In this document: positions 50,030 to 57,818 of the stretch, piece after piece
Position numbering within the stretch: position 1 is the first letter of the stretch
Layout of the letters: every line of letters begins with the position of its first letter
Assembly (NCBI GenBank): GCA_964646605.1
Contig: CAZYEX010000108.1
Coordinates: forward strand, 10,046 to 74,045
Direction of reading: 5' to 3'
Length of the DNA stretch: 64,000 nucleotides
DNA from: SBAX01 sp964646605
GTDB taxonomy: Bacteria > Planctomycetota > Phycisphaerae > UBA1845
Position numbers and translations under genes: made by a program
The notes under the pieces: model-generated
What the model was told of the DNA's origin: nothing
Database searches by the model: none
Seen by the model: the letters and a program-made list of their open reading frames with translations, nothing else

Positions 50030-52330
50030 CTACGGGTTATTTGACACATCCGTGGGCCGACCGGCGCTGCCGCTGCTCGCACCGCTGCCGTCGGTGGAAA
50101 CCGTACCGCCGTCGATCGGATCAATGACCTCGATGGGAACCGGCTCGGGTTCGACGATGACCGGGGGCTCCTCGACGAAGACGGGTCCGTAAAAGAGTTC
50201 GTGCTCGACCGAGGACGGACTGCTGGACGGCGCTTCGCGCACGCCCAGGTTCGTCACGGCATAGAACTTGTCCTCGATGAACACGCCGCGGGTGAAGGAG
50301 GTCCCCCAATAGGGCGATTCCTCGAAGCGCGTGCTGATGCGGCCAAGCTCCGACAAGCCCGCCTCGGGAGTAGCTCGGAACACGACCACGCCATCAAACC
50401 CGTCGTCCACCGGAATGGGCGAATCTTCGACGCTCACGCCGCCGTCGCCCACCACGACTCCACCCGTGCCTCCGCCGTCATCGTAGATGTACGTCGCGTA
50501 CACCGACACGGGCAGGGCCACCAGACCCTGAGACGCAAAGTACGTGAACGCCTTCGGGTCGTAGATCGCCTCGGAATAGGCCCCCGAGTCGCCGCCGATG
50601 ATCACGTTCGACGTCCTCGTGGGGTTCGCGAAATCGGTCACGTCGAAGATCGAAACTTGCACGCCCCACGTGCCCCCGGCGCCCGGCGGGGGAACGTATT
50701 GTCCCACGGCCAACAGGTGATTCGCGTCCATCGGCGTCAGGTAGGTGGAGAACCCCGGAACCTCGAGCTCACCGACGACACGAGGGTTGGTCGGGTCGGA
50801 AAGGTCGAGGGTGAACAACGGGTCGGTCTGCAGGAAGGTGACGACATAGCCGCGGTCGCCGATGAAACGAGCGGCCTGAATCGTCTCCCGCGGGGCAATG
50901 TCACGCACGCTCCCCACCTCCGACAATGTGTCGTTCACCTGCGACAGGACGTAGACGTTGTTGTGCGCCTCTTCGGTCTGGGCGCACTCGAAGAAATTGC
51001 ACGTGAACTGGGCGTCGAGAGTCGTGGCGGCGCGAAGGTTGCCCTGGTATTCGCTCATCGAGTACTGATTGAGGATTCGTCCGGGGACGGCTCCGGTGGC
51101 GACGGGCCGCGCTCCGCGATTCTCGTAGTCGAACTTGTAGACGTTGGTCGTGGTGCGGGCGTTGCCCAGGTAATCGTAGCTCGTGTTGGTCAAATACATG
51201 GCTTCCAATGAGGAGTAGATCAGTCCCGGCTCGGCGACCACGCCGACGGCCGTAAACTGGCCGTCGTTGTCCACGTCCAGGCTGACCAAAGTCACCGTGC
51301 CGAACCCGTCGGGATCGACCGGGTAGTACATCTCCCGCCAGGTCACCACGGGACCCGCGGACTCACTTTCGTCGGCGTCGAGGCGGGTGAATTCGGGCAG
51401 AATCACCTCGACCTGGACCTCGTCCACGTTCAACTCCGGCCGGCCCAGCATGGGCAGCACGTCGAAGTAATACTCCTGGTAATTGCTGATGACCATGTGC
51501 AGCACGCCGTCGATCATGCGCGTCGCGGATTGCGTGCCGTCAAACTTGGTCTGCGAAAGCACTCGCGGGTTGGCGGTGTCGGACGCGTCGACAACGGTGA
51601 CGATGGTGTGTGGTCTCTCATACTGGTACTCGTCGCCGCCGAACGGTGGTGCAATGGAAATCGCGTCGCCGTCCACGGGTTCGGAGCCGATGATCTCCAC
51701 CCCGGTGGGTTCATCGGGGGCGGCTACGTCCTGCGCCGCGATGGCATCGATCAACGGGTAGTAGTAGAAGCCGCCGCCCGTGGTGACGGCCACGACCTTG
51801 TCCCCGCGGAGGTACAGATCACGGCCATAACCCTCCAGGTCGGTTTCGCTGACCACGCCGAGCGAATCGGTTGGGTTGGCGCGCACGATCCGCAGAACGC
51901 TGCCGTCGTTGATGGTGTCTATCATGTACAGGTACGTGCCGTCGGTCTTCACGACGTCGGCTTCGTCGACTCCGGCTTCCTGGATGGTGGTTCCGGAATG
52001 GTCACCATCGGTGGGGGCGGAACTCGGCGGCGCCTCGGCGAGCCCACTGGCATCGTCCATCGCCGATCCGTCGCCAACCGCCTCGCCGCCCGGCAGCGAG
52101 GGGGTGGTTTCCAGCACATCGCGATTGAACTCAGTGTAGTCCGCGTTGCGCTGTCCGAGCTGCTGCTTGAAGTATGCCTCCATTTCCTCCTGGGATGTGA
52201 AGGCCTTCAATTCCGGCGACCCGCTTCCCACGGTCGGCGCCAGGCCTGGGAAAAGCTCATATACGACGTTGCAACCGCCTACCGCAGCCAAAACCAGGAA
52301 CAAACTGCGTTGCGTCCAAGTACGTTTCAT
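50030..52330 (-). CDS. beta-propeller (PF09826-type) lipoprotein
   Basis: A 766-residue exported protein. MKRTWTQRSLFLVLAAVGGC is a lipoprotein signal (lipobox AVGGC); GAAGGGGG upstream of this ATG supports the start over the longer frame. After an acidic, Ser/Pro-rich spacer comes the family hallmark TIQEAGVDEADVVKTDGTYL, then repeated blades: HTIVTVVDASDTANPRVLSQ, DPLFTLDLSDPTNPRVVGEL, VSIFDVTDFANPTRTSNVII. The C-terminus ends in a Pro/Glu/Gly/Ser-rich low-complexity tail. This family is common in archaea and some bacteria as surface or secreted proteins with no established function. The gene is monocistronic and opposite to its neighbours. Confidence 0.88.
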   Translation of the reverse strand: MKRTWTQRSLFLVLAAVGGCNVVYELFPGLAPTVGSGSPELKAFTSQEEMEAYFKQQLGQRNADYTEFNRDVLETTPSLPGGEAVGDGSAMDDASGLAEAPPSSAPTDGDHSGTTIQEAGVDEADVVKTDGTYLYMIDTINDGSVLRIVRANPTDSLGVVSETDLEGYGRDLYLRGDKVVAVTTGGGFYYYPLIDAIAAQDVAAPDEPTGVEIIGSEPVDGDAISIAPPFGGDEYQYERPHTIVTVVDASDTANPRVLSQTKFDGTQSATRMIDGVLHMVISNYQEYYFDVLPMLGRPELNVDEVQVEVILPEFTRLDADESESAGPVVTWREMYYPVDPDGFGTVTLVSLDVDNDGQFTAVGVVAEPGLIYSSLEAMYLTNTSYDYLGNARTTTNVYKFDYENRGARPVATGAVPGRILNQYSMSEYQGNLRAATTLDAQFTCNFFECAQTEEAHNNVYVLSQVNDTLSEVGSVRDIAPRETIQAARFIGDRGYVVTFLQTDPLFTLDLSDPTNPRVVGELEVPGFSTYLTPMDANHLLAVGQYVPPPGAGGTWGVQVSIFDVTDFANPTRTSNVIIGGDSGAYSEAIYDPKAFTYFASQGLVALPVSVYATYIYDDGGGTGGVVVGDGGVSVEDSPIPVDDGFDGVVVFRATPEAGLSELGRISTRFEESPYWGTSFTRGVFIEDKFYAVTNLGVREAPSSSPSSVEHELFYGPVFVEEPPVIVEPEPVPIEVIDPIDGGTVSTDGSGASSGSAGRPTDVSNNP

Positions 52331-52582
52331 GGTTAAAACCCCCTTCAGCTGGTGGTTAGAGGCCATTCCTATACCGATCCGCGCGTCCTCGCCGCGCACC
52401 CTTAACTATCGGTTACCCAAATGACCGGTCAAGCACGCCAATTGGGCCTGCCGCCGAGGTTTCTACAAGAAAAGACGCTCCGAACGATCGTTGTCGCACC
52501 CCGGGGATTCCAAATCGTGGTTCGAGGTGATAAGAGAAGCAATCGCGCGGCATCGAACTGGAAACGAGGCGAGAGACCGAAA

Positions 52583-53764
52583 GTGACGACGTGGTGGGCG
52601 GATCGACTGAGCGAGCTTCCGCCGTATCTGTTCGTGGAGATCGATCGCCGGAAGCGCGAGGCGATCGCCGCGGGGCGGGACGTCATCGACTTCGGCGTCG
52701 GCGATCCGGACTTGCCCACGCACGGGTTCATTGTCGAACGGATGGCGGACGCCGTTCGCCAGCCGGCGAATCATCGCTATCCGTTGGGACTAGGGACGCT
52801 CGAATTCCGCAAGGCGGCGGCGCAATTCTTCGAGCGGCGCTTCGGCGTGGGACTCGATCCGCAAAGCGAGGTCCTCGCGTTAATCGGATCCAAGGAGGGG
52901 TTGGGACATTTTCCCACCGCGGTGGTCAACCCCGGGCAAGTGGTGCTGATCCCCGATCCGGGGTACCCGGTCTACACCGGGGGGACGATTTTCGCCGGTG
53001 GAAAGTGTCATTATATGGCACTTACGGAGGATCGCGGCTGGCTGCCCGCGTTGGAGGACATCCCCGCGGACGTCCGGCGAGCGGCGCGGCTTATGTACCT
53101 CAATTACCCCAACAACCCGACGGCGGCGTGCGCGACTCTCTCGTTTTTCGAGCAAGCGGTAGCCTTCGCCCGCGAGCATCGCATCCTCGTCGCCCAGGAC
53201 GCGGCCTACAGCGAGGTGTACTTCCACGCCGACCGCCCGCCGCCGAGCATCTTGCAGGTCGATGGGGCCAAGGACGTGGCCGTCGAGTTTCATTCGCTTT
53301 CCAAAATGTTCAACATGACCGGCTGGCGGGTGGGATTCGCGGTGGGCAATCCCGAGGCCTTAGCGGCGTTGGCCCGCGTCAAGAACAACATTGACTCGGG
53401 TGTCTTCGGGGCCGTGCAAGAGGCGGCGATCGAGGCCCTTCGCGGCTTGCAGCGACCCGAGGTCCAAGCCCACATCGGGCCCAATGGCGTGTACCGTCGC
53501 CGGCGGGACGTACTGGTCGGCGGGCTGCGCGAGGCCGGATGGTCGGTGGCGCAACCCGAGGCGACGTTCTACGTCTGGGCCCGATGTCCAAAAGGAACCG
53601 ACTCGATGGGCGCAGCCGCACGTCTTCTCCGCGACGCGGACGTAGTGGCCATTCCGGGGGTGGGGTTTGGTGCGGGCGGAGAAGGCTACGTGCGATTCGC
53701 CTTGACCGTCGAGGAAAAGCGGATCGCGCAAGCCGTGGCACGTCTGCGACTCCTTCACTGGTAG
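52583..53764 (+). CDS. dapL: LL-diaminopimelate aminotransferase (DapL-type)
   Basis: PLP enzyme converting tetrahydrodipicolinate directly to LL-diaminopimelate for lysine and peptidoglycan. 393 residues from a GTG with GAGAG upstream; the longer frame to 52421 lacks conserved sequence. Signatures: LSELPPYLFVEIDRRKREAI, DFGVGDPDLPTHGFIVERMA, IGSKEGLGHFPTAVVNPG, LNYPNNPTAA, QDAAYSEVYF, and the PLP lysine in EFHSLSKMFNMTGWRVGFAV. The motif set fits the DapL2-type class rather than a generic aspartate aminotransferase, although that alternative is not excluded. It is divergent from the propeller lipoprotein (252 bp). Confidence 0.87.
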   Translation: MTTWWADRLSELPPYLFVEIDRRKREAIAAGRDVIDFGVGDPDLPTHGFIVERMADAVRQPANHRYPLGLGTLEFRKAAAQFFERRFGVGLDPQSEVLALIGSKEGLGHFPTAVVNPGQVVLIPDPGYPVYTGGTIFAGGKCHYMALTEDRGWLPALEDIPADVRRAARLMYLNYPNNPTAACATLSFFEQAVAFAREHRILVAQDAAYSEVYFHADRPPPSILQVDGAKDVAVEFHSLSKMFNMTGWRVGFAVGNPEALAALARVKNNIDSGVFGAVQEAAIEALRGLQRPEVQAHIGPNGVYRRRRDVLVGGLREAGWSVAQPEATFYVWARCPKGTDSMGAAARLLRDADVVAIPGVGFGAGGEGYVRFALTVEEKRIAQAVARLRLLHW

Positions 53765-54113
53765 ACCCCGAGACCCCGACTGCGGCGGGCGCTCGTTCCG
53801 AACCACACACCCTCCCGTGCGTAGGCGCGCGTCGAGGGCCATGGCCTTGATACTGAACGTACCGGAGAGGATTGGCGATTCTCGATTGTCGATTTTCGAT
53901 TGGAGATTGAGCGGCGAAGCGACAAGCGACGAAGCGGGCCGCGGGGGGCGGGGAATTGGCGATCCTTGACACTCCGCGTCAAGGACAGGTTTTCGCTTTT
54001 CGATTGGCGAAAACGCCGAGTTTCGCATCAAACAGTAGAATGTCCTCATTGAGCCTCTCCCTTCCATCGAGAGGCCCGGGGTGGGTTCCGTGCGTTCCCA
54101 AAGCTACACCGGG
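53765..54113. other. non-coding spacer with simple and palindromic repeats
   Basis: Contains low-complexity CGATT-type repeats (53871-53910, GATTCTCGATTGTCGATTTT...) and a short palindrome TCCTTGAC...GTCAAGGA (53963-53985) related to the 42-bp repeat family. It separates the convergent dapL and PIN-cassette genes. No gene is seen. Confidence 0.55.
53871..53910. repeat. CGATT-type simple repeat
   Basis: Overlapping units GGCGATT, CTCGATT, GTCGATT, TTCGATT, GGAGATT. Similar AATCGGCAATTGGCAATCG-style tracts occur at 57292-57315 and 57500-57540, and a GAAGTTCGAAG variant at 10960-11000. Confidence 0.6.
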
Positions 54114-54998
54114 TCACTCCGGTCGACGGCAAACGCCGCGGACCGGGTTCACCAAGGGCTTGCTCATGGTCTTTGCAATTGTGATCCACTCCTTGTCGTT
54201 GTTCGCGGCGAAAACATCCATATTCTTTCCGTCAACAGCAATGATCGAATCTGCGAGCTTGGAGCAGTGTTTGTCATCACATAGATGAATCGCTTCTCGC
54301 TGGGCCAGACGAATATGCTCACGCATAGTCTTAAGTTCGTGCGACGCATCCGCGTTGGAATCGATCTCATTGGCGAGTTGAGCGAAATGTTCCTGGTTTT
54401 CCGAAAAGAAGATGTGCACTCGGCATTGGATTTTGTCAGGGGAACAGCGCCGGATCGTCACGTTGAGCGAACCGTCGGAGTGTTCTGTAGGAGGTTCCTC
54501 AGCCCGCACACACCCCGTACCCTTGAATTCACCCGTTATCGCCTCTCGCAACGCTATCGCGGCCTCAAGCACCCGCGTTTTGCAGAACGCTCGCAGACGA
54601 GCGAGTTGTGCTCGATCTGAGAGAGCGCCCTTTGTGACTTCGAGAAACGCCGCGATCGCCTGCAGGCACGTCTGCACCCCTCGCTGCTGGTGCGGATTTG
54701 AAAGCCTTCGTTGGACGCGATCCACCACATCCGCGAACGAACGCATGTCCGGTTCACGGCATCGTTCGTGGATGTACGCAATCTCCTTCACCCAAGCCCG
54801 TTTGAATTCGAGCTTCGAGTACGACGAGGCGCCTTTGAACCTGAAGCCCGATATTGCTTGGCGCACCGGCAGCGCGTACTTGTCACGCTTCTGCAGCTCG
54901 ATCAACAGTGATGTGTCAAGCAAAACCGTTTCACGCAGCTCGACTGTCGCGGTTGGGGTCGCCACGGCTTCCATGCCATCGGGCTCTGCCAGGCGCAC
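54114..54998 (-). CDS. PIN-like nuclease protein, last gene of a three-gene cassette
   Basis: A 294-residue protein. The N-terminus has the PIN signature ETVLLDTSLLIELQKRD, with the first catalytic Asp, and SYSKLEFKRAWV carries the likely Glu. The C-terminal end KLADSIIAVDGKNMDVFAA followed by NNDKEW supplies the later acidic residues, as in PIN toxins and related RNases. Between them lies an unusual ~170-residue helical/charged insert (VVDRVQRRLSNPHQQRGVQT; AAIALREAITGEF), much more than a VapC toxin. The GTG start sits 6 bp after the upstream gene, whose final codons GAGGAG serve as its ribosome-binding site, so translation is coupled. It could act as a ribonuclease in a toxin-antitoxin- or defence-like system; this is inference. 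Confidence 0.7.
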   Translation of the reverse strand: MRLAEPDGMEAVATPTATVELRETVLLDTSLLIELQKRDKYALPVRQAISGFRFKGASSYSKLEFKRAWVKEIAYIHERCREPDMRSFADVVDRVQRRLSNPHQQRGVQTCLQAIAAFLEVTKGALSDRAQLARLRAFCKTRVLEAAIALREAITGEFKGTGCVRAEEPPTEHSDGSLNVTIRRCSPDKIQCRVHIFFSENQEHFAQLANEIDSNADASHELKTMREHIRLAQREAIHLCDDKHCSKLADSIIAVDGKNMDVFAANNDKEWITIAKTMSKPLVNPVRGVCRRPE

Positions 54999-55004
54999 CG
55001 CAGT

Positions 55005-55625
55005 CTACTCCTCCAAGAACCCTAGCGGTTGAAAGCCCGCCTCGACGAACTCCGAACGAATGGACTCGGCGTTCGAACGAACCAGGCGCGGCTGCTTCAG
55101 GAAGTGAACCGCCCCACGAATGGCAAGCGATTCGTCTGTGGATAGGCTTCGCCCCCGCCCTGCCGCAACCCGAACCCCGTTCTCGAGCGTAGCCAGGATC
55201 TCCTGGTGGATGTCCGACGCCTCCGCGGCGCTCTCCCACAAATCGGAAACGATCCCAACGAGCCCGGCAAGAAGCAGTTGCATGTCGATCTCGTCCGCGT
55301 CGTCGAGACTGTTGAGCGTTTCTTCGGCGCGCCTGAGAAGCGCCGCATCGATCGGCTGCCCTTGGGTCCGAGCTGCGCTGGGATAGCGGTTCGCGTGTCC
55401 GTGCCGTACTGTCCGTGTATCGGACCTGTGTTCGCTTAGTAACGCGAATTCCTTGCCCGAATTGACGGTTCCCCGATCTGCGCGAACCGCTGGCCGAGTT
55501 TCGGCTCCAGGTTCTGAACCGCCGCCTGCAACCCCGGTGACACCTGACAGTGCTCCGAAAGCTGACTTCTCCTGGCTCGCCCACCGACTGGCCAGCTCTG
55601 AAACCGACGGTGTACCTTCGTTCAT
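55005..55625 (-). CDS. middle gene of the PIN cassette, unknown function
   Basis: A 206-residue soluble protein. The first ~100 residues are Ser/Gly/Arg-rich and probably disordered (SRWASQEKSAFGALSGVTGV; SEHRSDTRTVRHGHANRYPS). The second half is helical (DAALLRRAEETLNSLDDADE, IDMQLLLAGLVGIVSDLWES, DIHQEILATLENGVRVAAGR) and ends AIRGAVHFLKQPRLVRSNAE plus EFVEAGFQPLGFLEE. The ATG at 55625 has AAGGTGAG upstream; a GTG at 55634, which overlaps the preceding stop as GTGA, is an alternative start. No family is recognised. Position between an unknown protein and a PIN-like nuclease suggests an adaptor or antidote role, unproven. Confidence 0.65.
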   Translation of the reverse strand: MNEGTPSVSELASRWASQEKSAFGALSGVTGVAGGGSEPGAETRPAVRADRGTVNSGKEFALLSEHRSDTRTVRHGHANRYPSAARTQGQPIDAALLRRAEETLNSLDDADEIDMQLLLAGLVGIVSDLWESAAEASDIHQEILATLENGVRVAAGRGRSLSTDESLAIRGAVHFLKQPRLVRSNAESIRSEFVEAGFQPLGFLEE

Positions 55626-55630
55626 GGTTC

Positions 55631-56419
55631 TCACCTTGGACGTTCGAGAAAATCCTTCTCAAGAAGTTCGGCCTCTTCCTTCGCCACTCGCGCAAACTCA
55701 ACAACCGAATGTTCCGTCGTCGGCCACATGCGATAGAAATCGATGTCGATGCTGAGACCCACTTCAGGGTCTTCGCGTTCTTTCGTTCGGCGCCTCATCT
55801 GTTCGAGCAGGGCTTCGCGCTGTCCCTTCGGCAGATGATGAGGTGGAAGGCGCAGACGTTCATCGACATGCAACTCGACGCCGACCCGCGCAAAGGGTTT
55901 GACGGCGATGCGAATTCCCCTATCTCTATCCTCGGATTCAAACCGATACGCTTCCTCGTACTCGCGTGCGACAAGTCCTACCGATGGTTTCTGCCGCCAG
56001 TCACTTGCGCGCGAATACTTTACGGACAGTTTCTCGGCCTCGTCCAAGTCCAGCGTAGGGAGAAGCTTGATCTGACGCCATCCGAAGCGCCGCATCCTCT
56101 CCAGCCCGAATCTCCCCGTAATCAACCCGAGAGCATCAGCTGCGGTCGCAGCAAAGTCGAACGTCACCGCGCCGACAGGGTTTTGGTCCAGAATGAGGTT
56201 CTGCGCGTTAAAAACGAGTGTCGCATCAAGTTCTGGACAAATCATCCTCGCCGCAGTTGGCGTGGCCTCCGTGGGAAGCCAGATGCATCTCGTTCCTGCG
56301 GTCAGCAAGTCCTCAAGAATAACCATCGCGTCGCCGCAACGGTCGAGGTAGCGGTACCCTCGCTCGTAGCGGGCTTCGAAGATCCGCTGCCTGAGAACCG
56401 GCTCTTTTCGGGCTACCAT
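55631..56419 (-). CDS. first gene of the PIN cassette, unknown (weak TIGR04255-like pattern)
   Basis: A 262-residue soluble protein. The beginning RIFEARYERGYRYLDRCGDA is distinctive. A middle section alternates strands and helices (ATLVFNAQNLILDQNP; FGLERMRRFGWRQIKLLPTL) and the end reads GLSIDIDFYRMWPTTEHSVV, then FARVAKEEAELLEKDFLERP. This strand-helix order and the closing LDIDxY.-like plus helix layout recall the sporadic TIGR04255 family, but the similarity is by eye and weak. The ATG at 56419 is preferred to a GTG six bases earlier. It ends at the start of the next gene with a 4-base overlap to its alternative GTG. Confidence 0.65.
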   Translation of the reverse strand: MVARKEPVLRQRIFEARYERGYRYLDRCGDAMVILEDLLTAGTRCIWLPTEATPTAARMICPELDATLVFNAQNLILDQNPVGAVTFDFAATAADALGLITGRFGLERMRRFGWRQIKLLPTLDLDEAEKLSVKYSRASDWRQKPSVGLVAREYEEAYRFESEDRDRGIRIAVKPFARVGVELHVDERLRLPPHHLPKGQREALLEQMRRRTKEREDPEVGLSIDIDFYRMWPTTEHSVVEFARVAKEEAELLEKDFLERPR

Positions 56420-56707
56420 GGCCACACAAGCGCTTAGGAAAGGTCGCGGTCCATCAACGTATACCCTACTAATTGTATCGGCCGACCCCGCGAATGCCTA
56501 GCCCCTGCCGCATTCAACCGCCTACGGTTTGGGTCTGATAAGCCGAATCACGTCCCACAATAGATAACTTGCACCCCGATCGCTCCAAGTTGCCCGTTTG
56601 GGCGATCACCCCCTCGCGTCGTACCCAAGGCGGGGCCGTGAAAACAGGTAAAAGACCTGCTTTGGGCAATTCATTGTCAAACGGGGCGACATTCTGATTT
56701 TCGCGCC

Positions 56708-57007
56708 GCGAAAGACCCCAAGCTCAAGAAACGCACGCTGACCAACCTGTACAACGAACGCCCGACGTGGCTGCGGCTGCTGCACGAACAGCTCGACCGG
56801 GCCGTGCTGGCCGCTTACGCCGCGACCGACCCCGAGGGCGAGTGGTCCGAGGACTGGGCGCGGGTGTGGGTCGATACCGGGGCCGGGCAGCCGCTCCCCG
56901 CCGACCACGAACTCACCGATCTGCGCAAGGAGACCGACCAGCGCGTGCTGGCGAACCTGTTGCGGATGAACCTTGACCGGGGCGAAGATTCGGTTCAAGC
57001 GGTATGA
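56708..57007 (+). pseudogene. C-terminal fragment of an MmeI/YeeA-like DNA methyltransferase
   Basis: The open stretch reads AKDPKLKKRTLTNLYNERPT then WLRLLHEQLDRAVLAAYA, and ends VLANLLRMNLDRGEDSVQAV with a stop. KKRTLTNLYNxRPTWLxxLHxxLDxAVxAAYG followed by a short LLxLN tail is the characteristic end of type IIL/IIG (MmeI-like) methyltransferase-endonucleases. No catalytic part (SAM site, NPPY) is upstream; the preceding 280 bp up to the PIN cassette are non-coding. It is therefore a leftover of a deleted restriction-modification gene. Confidence 0.68.
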
Positions 57008-57818
57008 GCGCACACCATCTCGGTGATGCCGCGGTTCGACCCTCACCCCCGGCGCTTCCCTTGAGGGGGAGACTGTGGAGACGGCATGTCCGCGGGCTTG
57101 CCCTTGAGGCTTCGCGTAAAGGGGAGCCGCTTGGGGTTCGGACGGGGCGCTCGGTGGCCGAGGCGAATTCCACCGATCACCCCGCGCGTTATCTAGGTTG
57201 GATGAACAGCCCTCGCTCATTCCGCCCCATCTCCCGCCCGAACCCGTCTGTCCCCTTCAGTCTTCAAACTTCCGTCTTCAGTCTCCGTCCTTCAATCGGC
57301 AATTGGCAATCGAGAGTCCCACCATCGCTATTTTCCCATCGTGGTTCGGCGTCCAACACCGCTCCCTCACGGTCGCGGCTCGGATCGGCGCCGCGCGCAA
57401 AAAAAAGATACCAAACGAAGCCATTCAAAAGTGTCGCTGCACAGGGAAACCCCTCTAGCAAGGTCAGACTTGGGTTTGGTGCCGCTTATGTCGGTCCTGA
57501 TCAATCGGCAATTGGAACTCGGCAATCGGCAATCAATCGTGTCGCTTCCGCTTCACGCTCGGATCCGCTCCGCGCTAGCGGTCGGGGCTCGGATGGGTGC
57601 GCGCCGCATGACCCTTGACGCTGCGCGTAAAGGGCGGGCTGCGACGGGTCGACGTGGCGGCCGACCCGCGCCGGGAGAAAATGACTCCAGAGCCTTCCGT
57701 CTTCGTCACCGGTGGATGAATTCATCGGCGCCGCCCTCTGGACCCACCGCCGGACCTATTCACCGTATCTGCGGTTTTCTGCGCTCCGACGGCGTGCATC
57801 CGGGGGACAATCGCTTCG
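57008..57818. other. 811-bp non-coding repeat cluster
   Basis: No gene is supported. The stretch concentrates repeat families found elsewhere in the window: a CCCTCACCC...-type palindrome (~57042-57072), the 42-bp repeat copy 2 (57088-57129), AATCGG/CAATTGG simple repeats (57292-57315, 57500-57540), a CGGTCGGGGCTCGG element (57575-57594) with a weaker copy near 57364-57386, and a CCCTTGACGC...AAAGGG palindrome (57611-57640). Together with the methyltransferase fragment it looks like a decayed insertion or deletion scar. Confidence 0.6.
57088..57129. repeat. 42-bp dispersed repeat, copy 2
   Basis: Matches 36662-36703 at 39 of 42 positions (differences at the centre only), beginning GTCCGCGGGCTTGCCCTTGA. 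Confidence 0.8.

Noticed and set aside
56606..57220. 204-codon minus-strand open frame across the methyltransferase fragment
   Set aside because: The plus strand matches a known C-terminal signature here; the minus frame is low-complexity.
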